Assembly (NCBI GenBank): GCA_019638525.1 | Contig: JAHBTO010000002.1 | Span: 593,628-657,627, forward strand | Source: Ferruginibacter sp. | GTDB taxonomy: Bacteria > Bacteroidota > Bacteroidia > Chitinophagales > Chitinophagaceae | DNA: 64,000 nucleotides | Reading direction: 5' to 3' | Part shown: piece after piece, positions 32,492-42,289 of the stretch | Layout of the letters: the number at the start of each line of letters is the position of its first letter | How positions within the stretch are numbered: position 1 is the stretch's first letter | The notes under the pieces: generated by a model | The model's database searches: none | What the model was told of the DNA's origin: nothing | What the model saw: only the letters and a program-made list of their open reading frames with translations | Translations under genes and position numbers: made by a program

Positions 32492-33265
32492 TTAAATGCT
32501 CCTGTCGAGCGCTTTAATTTGTGCTTTATACTTTGGCGGCAGCACAATATTTTTAATCAATCCATCCATTTTTAAAAGCCGGCTAAATTTGTACACACTT
32601 AAAACAGGTTTTAACCATAAACTATTTTTATATCCAAGCAACTGCTTCACCCTTGTGGGTACAACAAGTTTTTGTGTTTCCAGCAAAAGCATATACCTGA
32701 AACCACCCAGGTGTTTGCGGTATTGTTTAAAAAGGTCAACCGTTAAATCACTTTTTACCAGGTCGGTTTGTAAATGTTGTTTGTGGCTAATCAGCCATTC
32801 ATTATAATTGGTTGGAAGTTTTTGCAGGTTCATCCTTGTACCCATGCGTAAAAAAACATCATACAGTTCTTCTTTTTCATCTGCTGATAATTTTCTTTCG
32901 AGCAGTTCGTAAGAAGCGATGGAATAATGGATGAGCATGTATAACACATCCCGGTACGACCAGTCGGGGATTTTTGCGTTTCTTTTATTTTCAACGGCCG
33001 AATGGATGGCTGTTATTTTATCGATGGCTGCATTAGCCACTGCAGTTTCAGAAAAAACAATCTGCCATGCATAACCAACTGTAGAAAACAATCGGCCAAT
33101 TGGGTCGCCGGGGAGTTTGCCGGTAAAATACAGCCAGTCAACTGCTTTGTTTAATGCAAACTCGGCCGATGCGCCGGCAAAAATAAAAAGAATGGTATCT
33201 GATTTACTCCAAATTTTTCTTACAATAGAATTTTCATTTACAAAATATCGGGGTGCAGGTTCCAT
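32492..33265 (-). CDS. MpaB-type oxygenase (DUF2236)
   Basis: A 257-residue protein of the MpaB/rubber oxygenase (Lcp)-related DUF2236 family: an N-terminal ILFIFAGASAEFALNKAVDW segment, then GRLFSTVGYAWQIVF, the WSYRDVLYMLIHYSIASYELL region with the conserved His, and a largely helical body. Members bind haem b and carry out oxygenation; the physiological substrate in Bacteroidota is unknown. No signal peptide or clear membrane helix. It lies outside the uronate operon, about 200 nt before the transporter stop codon. Confidence 0.85.
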   Translation of the reverse strand: MEPAPRYFVNENSIVRKIWSKSDTILFIFAGASAEFALNKAVDWLYFTGKLPGDPIGRLFSTVGYAWQIVFSETAVANAAIDKITAIHSAVENKRNAKIPDWSYRDVLYMLIHYSIASYELLERKLSADEKEELYDVFLRMGTRMNLQKLPTNYNEWLISHKQHLQTDLVKSDLTVDLFKQYRKHLGGFRYMLLLETQKLVVPTRVKQLLGYKNSLWLKPVLSVYKFSRLLKMDGLIKNIVLPPKYKAQIKALDRSI

Positions 33266-33383
33266 CTACAATAAAACTTAATCGTTGCCTAAGTTAACAT
33301 AAAAGCATTTATCCCGGTGAACCATTGATTTAATTTACAAAAAGAAAACAGTTTACAGTATTATTTAATCAAACACATCACAA

Positions 33384-33411
33384 AAATTAAAACCCAAAAA
33401 ATATAGGTTTT
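33384..33411 (-). terminator. Probable terminator of the uronate operon
   Basis: On the minus strand AAAACC (33411-33406) pairs with GGTTTT (33394-33389), followed by a T-rich tract, about 57 nt after the transporter stop. Confidence 0.5.
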
Positions 33412-33467
33412 TATTTAAGATGAACTATATGATATAGTTTGATACGCTCCTGCATTAACTAATACAA

Positions 33468-34826
33468 TTATAAATCGGTGATGGGTTTATATTTTGGAAT
33501 CAGCATTTTCATAACAGCCCATGCTACGAGATAGGCTACGGCACAAATAGCAAACATAATGGTATAGCCTGTTTCGATATGACCAAGCTTTTGATAATAA
33601 TCGAATAATGCGCCGCCTAACTTTGAAATGAGTACGCCACCAATGCCGCCTGCCATACCACCAATGCCTACAACTGAGGCCACAGATTTTTTAGGAAACA
33701 TGTCAGACACAGTTGTAAATAAATTTGCCGACCATGCCTGGTGTGCCGATGCGCCAATACCAATCAGTATCACCGGTATCCAAAAGCTTATATGGCCCAT
33801 CGGTTGAGCAGCTAGTACCACTAATGGAAACAAAGCAATCAGCAACATGGCTTTCATACGGCCATTATAAGCGCTGTATCCCCGCTTGATAAAATATGCC
33901 GGAAACCAGCCACCACCAATACTTCCAAACATAGTCATACTATATAAAACAAAAAGCGGTATAGAGATGGCCGTACCTTCCATACCATATTGTGCATACA
34001 AATATTTTGGTAACCAAAAAAGGAAGAACCACCAAACACCATCGGTCATAAATTTTCCAAAAACAAAAGACCAGGTTTGTTTATAGCCAAGCAATTTAAA
34101 CCAGGCAACTTTTTCATTTTTATCAATTGCTTTCACTTCATCTTCCGTGTCGGAGTTGATATAATCCAACTCTGCCTGTGACAATCTTTTTTGCTTTTCG
34201 GGCTTATCATAATAAATCCACCATGCAATAATCCATAAAAACCCAATGGCACCAATCATGATAAAAGCCCATTGCCATCCTAAATGAAATGCAATCCAGG
34301 GAACGGTGAGTGGTGCAAGCAATGCCCCAATATTGGCACCCGAATTAAAGATACCGGTGGCAAACGATCTTTCTTTTTTAGGAAAGTATTCGGCAGTTGC
34401 TTTAATGGCTGCAGGGAAGTTACCTGATTCACCAACGGCAAGTATGGCTCTTGATATCATAAAACCCAGCACTGATGCAGGGATAACCCATCCCATAGAA
34501 GATAAGATGCCTGTAAATAAGCCTCCTATCTCAATTGAATAAGCATGCATAATTGCAGCCACCGACCAAATTACAATTGCCCATGTAAAACCTTTTTTAG
34601 TACCAAGCTTATCAATAAAACGGCCGGCAAATAACATGGATATGGCATAAGCAAATTGAAACACTGCTGTGATATTTGCATAATCGGTATTTGACCAGTT
34701 AAACTCTTTTGATAAATCGGGCGCCAGTAAACTTAATACCTGCCTGTCGAGATAATTTACTGTGGTAGCAAAAAACAACAATGCACAAATTGTCCATCGG
34801 TATTTGCCAATTTTTTGCATATTCAT
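33468..34826 (-). CDS. MFS hexuronate transporter (ExuT-like)
   Basis: The 452-residue protein has 12 predicted membrane helices. The N-terminal RWTICALLFFATTVNYLDRQVLSLLAP and the following SNTDYANITAVFQFAYAIS match the anion:cation symporter branch (ExuT/GudP) of the major facilitator family, which imports hexuronates with protons. ATG 34826 or the in-frame ATG 34820 could start it. It is the last gene of the uronate operon, 15 nt after eda, so it most likely brings galacturonate (and perhaps glucuronate) across the inner membrane. Confidence 0.93.
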   Translation of the reverse strand: MNMQKIGKYRWTICALLFFATTVNYLDRQVLSLLAPDLSKEFNWSNTDYANITAVFQFAYAISMLFAGRFIDKLGTKKGFTWAIVIWSVAAIMHAYSIEIGGLFTGILSSMGWVIPASVLGFMISRAILAVGESGNFPAAIKATAEYFPKKERSFATGIFNSGANIGALLAPLTVPWIAFHLGWQWAFIMIGAIGFLWIIAWWIYYDKPEKQKRLSQAELDYINSDTEDEVKAIDKNEKVAWFKLLGYKQTWSFVFGKFMTDGVWWFFLFWLPKYLYAQYGMEGTAISIPLFVLYSMTMFGSIGGGWFPAYFIKRGYSAYNGRMKAMLLIALFPLVVLAAQPMGHISFWIPVILIGIGASAHQAWSANLFTTVSDMFPKKSVASVVGIGGMAGGIGGVLISKLGGALFDYYQKLGHIETGYTIMFAICAVAYLVAWAVMKMLIPKYKPITDL

Positions 34827-34841
34827 ATATATTGGGTTTTA

Positions 34842-35504
34842 TTATTTTCTGCAATCATTTATAAGCGCTATCACTTTTTTTGTTTCGGCAGTTAGTAAAC
34901 TATAATTTTTTTCCTCCATTATTTTTTTACTTACCAGTTTGCTACCCATACCTACCGCACATACGCCTGCATTAAACCAGCCCTGCAAATTTTCTTTGGT
35001 GGTATCTACCCCGCCCGTTGGCATAAACAATATCCCGGGGAACAAATCTTTTATGGCAGCCATAAAATCGCTGCCCAACACATTACCGGGGAAAAGCTTT
35101 ATAAGCCTGGCTCCCAGGTTTTCAGCCGTAATTATTTCGGTAGCCGTCATACAGCCCGGTATCCAAAGCATATTATTTTTATCGGCCACTTTTGCAACAG
35201 CTTCTACAAGGCCGGGGCAAATGATATAATCAGTGCCGGCATCAATAAATGCCTGCGCCACTTCAGCATTTTTAATGGTGCCTACACCCAGTATCATACC
35301 GGGTAATTCAGTTTCGCAATTTTTTTTTAATGCTTTAAAATTTGACAAAGCCGTTTGCCCCCTGTTGGTATATTCTATACTGCGTATGCCGGCGGCGTAT
35401 AATGCTTTCATCACATCTACACTAATTTTTTCATCAGCATGAAAATATAATGGAAGCACACCCTGCCCTGTTATTTGATTTATTATCTGCTGGGGTTTAT
35501 ACAT
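34842..35504 (-). CDS. eda: KDPG/KHG aldolase
   Basis: The 220-residue protein has a TIM barrel with the class I aldolase motifs LGVGTIKNAEVAQAFIDAG, DYIICPG (shortly before the Schiff-base region), GARLIKLFPGNVLG (Schiff-base Lys in LIKLFP) and FMPTGGVD for phosphate. It splits 2-keto-3-deoxy-6-phosphogluconate to pyruvate and glyceraldehyde-3-phosphate, the last step of galacturonate and glucuronate breakdown. Its start overlaps the kdgK stop by 8 nt, so the two are translationally coupled. Confidence 0.95.
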   Translation of the reverse strand: MYKPQQIINQITGQGVLPLYFHADEKISVDVMKALYAAGIRSIEYTNRGQTALSNFKALKKNCETELPGMILGVGTIKNAEVAQAFIDAGTDYIICPGLVEAVAKVADKNNMLWIPGCMTATEIITAENLGARLIKLFPGNVLGSDFMAAIKDLFPGILFMPTGGVDTTKENLQGWFNAGVCAVGMGSKLVSKKIMEEKNYSLLTAETKKVIALINDCRK

Positions 35505-36507
35505 TTTTTATGGTTGCGGTTATTTGGTTAACAGTTTGGTTGGTGGTATCGCCTTTTATAAATAATTTATTATAAGCTGCTGCTGTTGCAAAATTTAATG
35601 CCTGCTGTGCTTCATGGCCATTGCTTAATCCATAAATTAATCCACCCATAAAACAATCGCCGCTGCCAACTTTATCCAGCACTTTATCAGACGTATATTT
35701 GGCCGAAACAAAAAGCTTATCAGTAAAAAGTGTGGTATAATATTGTATGCCTTCGTTTATGCTGAACCGGAAAGTATTGGCTACAGTATTTACATTTGGA
35801 AATTGTTGCTGAATAGTTTTGGATGTAATAGTTGCTTGCTGAAGATAAGATTGCTGTTCATCTTTTTTAATTAATGTTTCGTCTAATGGAATTCCTAACA
35901 TAACATTTGCCGCCCACAAATTGCCCATTACCAGGTTGCAATATTTTACCAGGCCGGGCATCACTTCTATAGGTTGCTTACCATATTGCCATAATTTGTT
36001 TCGGTAATTTAGATCTACAGATATGGTTATACCTTTTGATGATGCTGCCTGCAAAGCTTCTTCACAAACTTCGGCAGCAGATTGCGATAATGCTGCTGCA
36101 ATAGCACTAAAATGAAACCACGTGATGCCTTCAAAAACTTCATCCCAGTTAATCATTCCTTTTTTAAGTTGGGCAAAGGATGAACCTGCACGGTCAAAAA
36201 TTACGCCACTGTTTTTTACATCTGTGCCTTGCTGCAGGTAATACAATCCCACCCTGCTGCCGCTGTAATGTATGGCAGAAGTATCTATATTTTTTTTGCT
36301 TAAATAATTTGCAAGCTGCTTAGATAAAAAATTATCGGGCAGGGCTGTACAATAGCCAACCTGCTGCCCCCATAAAGCCAAAGCCGTTGCCACATTGGCT
36401 TCGGCGCCGCCAACAAAAGCCGGCATCATGTTGTGTTGCAACCATTCTCCATCGGCAGATGGAGAAAACCTAAGCAATAACTCACCAAAACATAAAGTTT
36501 TACTCAT
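35497..36507 (-). CDS. kdgK: 2-Dehydro-3-deoxygluconokinase (PfkB family)
   Basis: The 336-residue PfkB-type sugar kinase has MSKTLCFGELLLRFSP at the N-terminus, the substrate-binding glycine motif AFVGGAEANVATAL, SVDLNYRNKLW, and the C-terminal signature DKVGSGDCFMGGLIYGL containing the catalytic Asp. In this operon the expected substrate is KDG, phosphorylated to KDPG for the adjacent aldolase. The start ATG overlaps the uxaC stop. Confidence 0.92.
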   Translation of the reverse strand: MSKTLCFGELLLRFSPSADGEWLQHNMMPAFVGGAEANVATALALWGQQVGYCTALPDNFLSKQLANYLSKKNIDTSAIHYSGSRVGLYYLQQGTDVKNSGVIFDRAGSSFAQLKKGMINWDEVFEGITWFHFSAIAAALSQSAAEVCEEALQAASSKGITISVDLNYRNKLWQYGKQPIEVMPGLVKYCNLVMGNLWAANVMLGIPLDETLIKKDEQQSYLQQATITSKTIQQQFPNVNTVANTFRFSINEGIQYYTTLFTDKLFVSAKYTSDKVLDKVGSGDCFMGGLIYGLSNGHEAQQALNFATAAAYNKLFIKGDTTNQTVNQITATIKNV

Positions 36508-37913
36508 CAGAAATTGAAATAGTTTTTTGCGTTGTTATAACAGATGTCTTCAATAATTTTCCCTATCAGAGGTATATCATCCGGCAATTCGCCGCTTTCT
36601 ATTTCACTGCCAAACAAGTTACATAATATACGCCTGAAATATTCATGACGGGGATAACTCATAAAACTTCGGCTATCGGTTAGCATGCCCACAAACCTGC
36701 TTAGCAAACCCATATTGCTTAATGCATTCATTTGTTTTATCATCCCGTCTTTCTGATCTAAAAACCACCATGCCGAACCAAATTGTATTTTACCTGCCAC
36801 CGAGCCATCATTAAAATTACCAATCATGGTTGCCATTAACTCATTATCGGCAGGGTTAAGGTTGTATAAAATTGTTTTTGCTAACTGATTTGTTTCATCA
36901 AGCCTGTTTAAAAATTTTGATAATGCTCTGCCCTGCGAAAAATCGCCAATTGAATCCCATCCTGTATCAGCGCCCAATTGCTTCAGCATCCTGCTATTAT
37001 TATTTCGTAAAGCGCCTAAGTGATATTGCTGCACCCAGCCTTTTTCACAATCCCATTTGGCAAAATGAACCAACATTGCCGATTGAAATTTTAATTTTTC
37101 CTGGTAATTCAAATCTTTACCGCTCCTTATTTTATTAAAAGCATTTTTTATTTCCTGTTCGGTATAATCCTCAGCATATATTTGTTCTAACCCATGGTCG
37201 GAAACTTTACATCCGAGAGTTGCAAAATAATCGTGCCGTTTCTTTAATACCTTTAAATAATCATTGTACGATGAAACACTATCACCCGTTACTTCTTCCA
37301 GCTTTGATACATAAGCATTAAATGCTGCGGCATCATCTGCATTCATTGCTTTATCGGGCCTAAAGGCGGGCAATATTTTTATTTCAAACTGATTGTTTTT
37401 AATTTTTTGATGATGTTCCAGCGTATCGGCAGGATCGTCGGTTGTGCAAAGCACTTGTACATTCATTTTCCTTAGCAGGTTGCGAACCGAGTAATCTGCT
37501 GTTTGCAATTTTGCAGAAGCCTCGTCATAAATCTCTTTTGCAGTATCGGTATTTAATATTTTGCTGATGTTGAAGTAGCGTTGCAGTTCCAGGTGTGTCC
37601 AATGATATAAAGGGTTACGCATGGTATAAGGCACGGTGGCAGCCCATTGTTGAAATTTTTCATAGTCGGTTGTATTGCCTGTAATATATTTTTCATTAAC
37701 GCCATTGGTACGCATAGCACGCCATTTATAATGATCGCCATACAACCATACCTGTGTAAGGTTTTGGAAATTTATATCATTGGCAATTTGTTCGGGGGGA
37801 AGATGATTGTGATAATCAATAATGGGTAATTGCTTAGCAATATCGTGGTACAAATGCTGAGCAGTTTTGTTTTGTAACAAAAAATTTTCGTCTAAGAATT
37901 TTTTCATCATCAT
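36507..37913 (-). CDS. uxaC: Glucuronate/galacturonate isomerase
   Basis: The 468-residue protein is a close match in length to UxaC (amidohydrolase-superfamily barrel): PIIDYHNHLPPEQIAND holds the metal HxH pair, then HWTHLELQRYF, CTTDDPADTLEHHQ, the central ILPAFRPDKAMN and the C-terminal MLTDSRSFMSYPRHEYFRR. It interconverts D-galacturonate with D-tagaturonate and D-glucuronate with D-fructuronate in the cytoplasm. The start triplet ATG ATG ATG makes the first base uncertain by up to 6 nt. ATGA overlap with uxuA. Confidence 0.96.
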   Translation of the reverse strand: MMMKKFLDENFLLQNKTAQHLYHDIAKQLPIIDYHNHLPPEQIANDINFQNLTQVWLYGDHYKWRAMRTNGVNEKYITGNTTDYEKFQQWAATVPYTMRNPLYHWTHLELQRYFNISKILNTDTAKEIYDEASAKLQTADYSVRNLLRKMNVQVLCTTDDPADTLEHHQKIKNNQFEIKILPAFRPDKAMNADDAAAFNAYVSKLEEVTGDSVSSYNDYLKVLKKRHDYFATLGCKVSDHGLEQIYAEDYTEQEIKNAFNKIRSGKDLNYQEKLKFQSAMLVHFAKWDCEKGWVQQYHLGALRNNNSRMLKQLGADTGWDSIGDFSQGRALSKFLNRLDETNQLAKTILYNLNPADNELMATMIGNFNDGSVAGKIQFGSAWWFLDQKDGMIKQMNALSNMGLLSRFVGMLTDSRSFMSYPRHEYFRRILCNLFGSEIESGELPDDIPLIGKIIEDICYNNAKNYFNF

Positions 37914-39097
37914 CAGTTATAAAGCGATTTATAAATACCCATCTCCAGCCCTCTTAATTCTGCCAGTCCTTTCAACCTCCCGATAGCACTGTAGCCCGGG
38001 TTGGTTGTTTTATGCAAATCATCCAGCATTTGGTGCCCATGATCGGGACGCATGGGTATGGCCTTTTTTCTTTTTTGCATTACTGCCAGTAATTCTTTTA
38101 CTACGCCATACATATCCACATCGCCCTGCAAATGGTTAGCTTCGTAAAAATCGCCGGTTTGGTTACGTTTTGTGCTTCGCAGATGAATAAAATTTATTCT
38201 TTCTGCAAACTGTTTTATCATTTGCAGCAGGTTGTTATCGGGCCTAACCCCAAATGAACCTGTACAAAAACACAACCCGTTATGTAAAGAAGGAACAGCT
38301 TTTACTAAAAACTCCATATCGGCCGCAGTGCTTAGCACCCGTGGTAAACCAAGTATTGAAAATGGCGGATCATCGGGATGTATCACCATCATCACACCTG
38401 TTTCTTCTGCAACGGGTATTACCTGCTTTAAAAAATATAACAGGTTTTGCCTAAGCTTTTGGGCATTAATAAAAGCATAAGCATTTAAAGCTTCTTTAAA
38501 CTCATTCAACGAAAAACTTTCTTCGCTACCGGGCAATCCTGCAATTATATTTTGCTGCAGTTGTTTTTTTTGTTCGTCATCAGCAGCCTCAAACCATAAT
38601 CTTGCTGATTGTATTTCAATTGATGAATATGCTAATTCTGCATTTTTTCTTTTGAGGATAAAAAGGTCAAATGCTGTTAATGCTGCTTTTTCAAACCGCA
38701 AAGCTTTACTGCCATCATCAAGGGTAAAACCTAAATCAGTTCTTGTCCAATCCAGCACCGGCATAAAATTGTAGGTTACAGTTTTTACACCGCATGCAGA
38801 CAGGTTGTGTAAGGTTTGTTTATAATTTTCGATATACTTTTCAAATCCTGTTGTTTGTGTTTTAATTGCTTCATGCACCGGAACACTTTCAACCACCCTC
38901 CAACTCATACCATAAGCTTCAATTTCATTTTTTCTTTTTTGTATTTCATCCCTCTCCCAAACAGCGCCATTGGGTACCTGGTGCAAGGCACTAACCACAG
39001 CGGTACAGCCAGCCTGTTTAATATCGGCCAGGCTTACGGGGTCGCCGGGCCCATACCAGCGCATTGTTTGTTGCATTAAATACTTTTCTTCATTCAT
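37913..39097 (-). CDS. uxuA: Mannonate dehydratase
   Basis: The 394-residue protein has the UxuA signature: [62 protein letters not shown] (metal-site His and Asp), and FIHLRSTKR and [10 protein letters not shown] toward the end. It dehydrates D-mannonate to KDG, the glucuronate branch of the pathway. No fructuronate reductase (UxuB) gene is visible beside it, so its supply of mannonate is not explained by this window. It lies 1 nt from uxaA. Confidence 0.95.
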   Translation of the reverse strand: MNEEKYLMQQTMRWYGPGDPVSLADIKQAGCTAVVSALHQVPNGAVWERDEIQKRKNEIEAYGMSWRVVESVPVHEAIKTQTTGFEKYIENYKQTLHNLSACGVKTVTYNFMPVLDWTRTDLGFTLDDGSKALRFEKAALTAFDLFILKRKNAELAYSSIEIQSARLWFEAADDEQKKQLQQNIIAGLPGSEESFSLNEFKEALNAYAFINAQKLRQNLLYFLKQVIPVAEETGVMMVIHPDDPPFSILGLPRVLSTAADMEFLVKAVPSLHNGLCFCTGSFGVRPDNNLLQMIKQFAERINFIHLRSTKRNQTGDFYEANHLQGDVDMYGVVKELLAVMQKRKKAIPMRPDHGHQMLDDLHKTTNPGYSAIGRLKGLAELRGLEMGIYKSLYN

Positions 39098-39098
39098 C

Positions 39099-40739
39099 TT
39101 ATAAACTTACCCCTCTTTTCCATGGAATAAAATCATCCTGGTTTAAGCTAACTGCTTTAGGGATTATTTCGCCGCTGGCTGCTTTTATACAATACTCCAG
39201 AATTTCTTCACCTACCTGTTCAATGGTTTTATCTCCTTCAATAATTGGCCCGCAATCAATATCAATAATATCGCTCATCTTTTTTGTAAGCTTGCTGTTG
39301 GTAGATACTTTTATGGTTGGGCAAACGGGGTTGCCGGTTGGTGTTCCCAGGCCTGTTGTAAATAATATTAATGTAGCGCCACTTGCCGCTTTTCCTGTTG
39401 TAGCTTCCACATCATTGCCGGGTGTACAAACAAGGCTCAGCCCGGGTTTTGTGGCAGGCTCGGTATAATCCAACACATCTACCACCGGCGATGTACCGCC
39501 TTTTTTTGCAGCGCCGGCACTTTTAATTGCATCCGTTATTAATCCGTCCCTGATATTTCCCGGAGATGGGTTCATGTGAAAACCCGAGCCTACACTCATT
39601 GCCGAATCATTATAGTTCGTCATAAGGCTGATGAATTTTTTTGCAGCAGCTTCATCAATGGTACGGTCAATTAAATTTTGTTCTACACCGCATAACTCAG
39701 GAAATTCGGCTAATAATATTTTTCCACCAAGAGCAACTACTAAATCGCTGCAATAACCCACAGCAGGATTAGCAGATATGCCGCTGAAACCATCGCTACC
39801 ACCGCATTTTACGCCAATGCACAATTTACTAAGTGGCGCAGGTTTTCGTTGCAACTTATTTATTTCAACTAAACCTGTAAATGTTTTTTTTATGGCTTCA
39901 GTAATTAACTGTTCTTCACTTTGCGATTGTTGTTGTTCAAAAATGTATAAAGGCTTATCAAAATTAGGATTAAGTTGCTGCAGGTCTTGTTTAAAATCCT
40001 GCACCTGCAAATGCTGGCAACCCAGGCTTAGCACAGTAACGCCGGCTACATTTGGGTGATTTGCATAAGCAGCAAGCAGTTTACCCAATATGGCTGCATC
40101 CTGCCTGATGCCACCACAGCCTCCCTGGTGATTTAAAAATTTTATGCCATCTATATTTTCAAAAACACGTTGGGATTTATTGTTATTATTTGCTGATAAA
40201 TCAACTGCAGTAATATCGCCACCGTTTTTAAATGCCTGTACCAACTGGTGAGCATATTGTTTATATTTTCCTGTTACTGCATATCCTAATTCGTTGTGTA
40301 AGGCTTCCCTAATCACATCAAGATTCCTGTTTTCGCAAAATACAGTTGGGATAAATAGCCAGTAATTAGCTGTGCCTACTTCACCATTGCTACGATGATA
40401 GCCATTAAAAGTTCTGTCTTTAAATTTCGAAACATCGGGTACCTGCCACTTATAATCTACTTTACGGTAAAAAAATGGTTCGGCTGCATGTTTTAAATTT
40501 GCAGTAGAAATAATGCCTGCTTTAGGTATATCGGTTTGAGCCTTACCAACCATTACACCGTACATGTAAACGATATCACCTGTTTTTAAATCGGTAGTTA
40601 CAAATTTATGTTTGGCCGGGATATCATTTTGTAAAACAAAATCTTCGCCATTATAGTTCACCACTTCTCCTTTGGATAAGTTTGTTAATGCAACTATTAC
40701 ATTATCGCCTGGATGAACTTTTAGTAATTTATTTTTCAT
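39099..40739 (-). CDS. uxaA: Altronate dehydratase
   Basis: The 546-residue full-length UxaA has an N-terminal SAF domain (residues 1-95; [18 protein letters not shown]), then the catalytic part with [44 protein letters not shown] and the C-terminal [19 protein letters not shown]. It dehydrates D-altronate to KDG and needs iron or another divalent metal. It overlaps uxaB by 4 nt. Together with UxaC and UxaB it completes the galacturonate branch. Confidence 0.96.
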   Translation of the reverse strand: MKNKLLKVHPGDNVIVALTNLSKGEVVNYNGEDFVLQNDIPAKHKFVTTDLKTGDIVYMYGVMVGKAQTDIPKAGIISTANLKHAAEPFFYRKVDYKWQVPDVSKFKDRTFNGYHRSNGEVGTANYWLFIPTVFCENRNLDVIREALHNELGYAVTGKYKQYAHQLVQAFKNGGDITAVDLSANNNNKSQRVFENIDGIKFLNHQGGCGGIRQDAAILGKLLAAYANHPNVAGVTVLSLGCQHLQVQDFKQDLQQLNPNFDKPLYIFEQQQSQSEEQLITEAIKKTFTGLVEINKLQRKPAPLSKLCIGVKCGGSDGFSGISANPAVGYCSDLVVALGGKILLAEFPELCGVEQNLIDRTIDEAAAKKFISLMTNYNDSAMSVGSGFHMNPSPGNIRDGLITDAIKSAGAAKKGGTSPVVDVLDYTEPATKPGLSLVCTPGNDVEATTGKAASGATLILFTTGLGTPTGNPVCPTIKVSTNSKLTKKMSDIIDIDCGPIIEGDKTIEQVGEEILEYCIKAASGEIIPKAVSLNQDDFIPWKRGVSL

Positions 40740-42256
40740 TGGGAAATGCTTTTTTTGTTATACTGCATATCAATAACAGACGCCATACCATTATCTTCAA
40801 TATAGTTCAATTTTTCCTGTACTGCATCTGCAAACCCGGTTAAGGAACTAAGATCGTATCCCCAAAGAGCCACATCTTTTAAAACTGTTGTTGCCATTAA
40901 GGCGATGGGTACCTGTTTCCATTTTTCATAAAAAAAAGAAGCCTTATCATCAATAATAGAATAATCATTGCCATTAAAGTTTCCATAATACATGCCTTTT
41001 TCAAACTTAACTGCTTTCATAAAATAAATATACGAAGCAAAACCCGTAGCTATATGTGATGGCACTTTATTATATAAAGTATAAAATTGAATTAAAACCG
41101 GCACCACCCTCATTTTCATTTTAGAACTGTATTGAACGGTGATGCTGAGCCAGTGATGCTCGATAAACGGGTTACGAAACCTGTCTAAACAATTTTTTGA
41201 AAATTCGTTTGTTTGCGATGCGGTGGTGGTATAAGGTATAGACATTGCAATTTCATCCTGCATAATTGATTTGATAAATTTAAACATGGGTTGATTATCC
41301 ATTGCATCTTTAACGGTAGAAAAACCTGATAAAAATGCTGCGCCACAACTTAAAGTATGTGTACCGTTTAACAACCTAAGTTTTAGTTCCCTGAATAAAT
41401 TTATACCAGGAGTTATTACCACAGCATTGTCTGCTTTAGCAAATGATAATACCGATGCAATTTTTTCATTTGCCTCAATGGCCCAAAGCCTGTACACTTC
41501 GGTCATCAACATCAGGTCATCGGTATAACCTAAATCTTTTTCAATTGCTGTTTTTATTTCTTGATCGGGTTTACCGGGCACAATCCTGTCTACAAGCGAA
41601 TTACAGAAAGTGTTTGACTTTTCGAGCCAGTCAATAAAATTTTCTTCCAGGCCGTTTAAATGAGCAAGTTCGGTAACAATACTTTCCAGTTTTTTCCCAT
41701 TGTCAACTATCAGCTCGGTTGGCACTATCACCATACCCGACTGGCTGCTGCCTGCAAAAGCTTTGTATCGTTCGTATAAAAAAGCCAGTAGCTTACCGGG
41801 AAAAGAAACCGGCGGGTGTCTCATTATATCATCCTGCACCAATTGAATACCCACTTCGGTGGTATTTGAAATAATTATTTTCATTTGTGGGTTATGTGCA
41901 CATTGCAACACTTTGTTCCATTCGCTTTTTGCAGAAAGTACCCTGCTTATTGCCGAACACACAATATTTTGCTGTATTTTTTTCCCATCTTCAACTCCCC
42001 GTACACATATTGTATATAATCCATCTTGTTTTTCAAATGCAGTGGTATCGCCTCCATCGGTTGATTTAACTACAACAATGCGGCCATTAAAAATTCCCTG
42101 CCTGTTTGCTTTATCAATAAAATAATCGGGTAACCCACGCAGCAAAACTCCGGTACCAAATTGTAAAACCTTTTCGGTAAGCTCCAGCAACTGTTCATTT
42201 GGAAGCATTACTTTACCCGGCTGAATATTTTTTATATTAAATTTTGATAACCACAT
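40736..42256 (-). CDS. uxaB: Tagaturonate reductase
   Basis: The 506-residue protein belongs to the mannitol/altronate dehydrogenase family. VLQFGTGVLLRGLPDYFIDKAN is the N-terminal NAD-binding region, IVPTELIVDNGKKLE and the SFAKADNAVVITPGINLFRELKLRLLNGTHT segment carries the conserved Lys of the polyol dehydrogenase active site. In this operon the role is NADH-dependent reduction of D-tagaturonate to D-altronate. An upstream in-frame GTG (42262) would add two residues; ATG 42256 is used here. Confidence 0.93.
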   Translation of the reverse strand: MWLSKFNIKNIQPGKVMLPNEQLLELTEKVLQFGTGVLLRGLPDYFIDKANRQGIFNGRIVVVKSTDGGDTTAFEKQDGLYTICVRGVEDGKKIQQNIVCSAISRVLSAKSEWNKVLQCAHNPQMKIIISNTTEVGIQLVQDDIMRHPPVSFPGKLLAFLYERYKAFAGSSQSGMVIVPTELIVDNGKKLESIVTELAHLNGLEENFIDWLEKSNTFCNSLVDRIVPGKPDQEIKTAIEKDLGYTDDLMLMTEVYRLWAIEANEKIASVLSFAKADNAVVITPGINLFRELKLRLLNGTHTLSCGAAFLSGFSTVKDAMDNQPMFKFIKSIMQDEIAMSIPYTTTASQTNEFSKNCLDRFRNPFIEHHWLSITVQYSSKMKMRVVPVLIQFYTLYNKVPSHIATGFASYIYFMKAVKFEKGMYYGNFNGNDYSIIDDKASFFYEKWKQVPIALMATTVLKDVALWGYDLSSLTGFADAVQEKLNYIEDNGMASVIDMQYNKKSISQ

Positions 42257-42289
42257 AATCACTCATTAATAATGTTAACCAAAGCAGTT

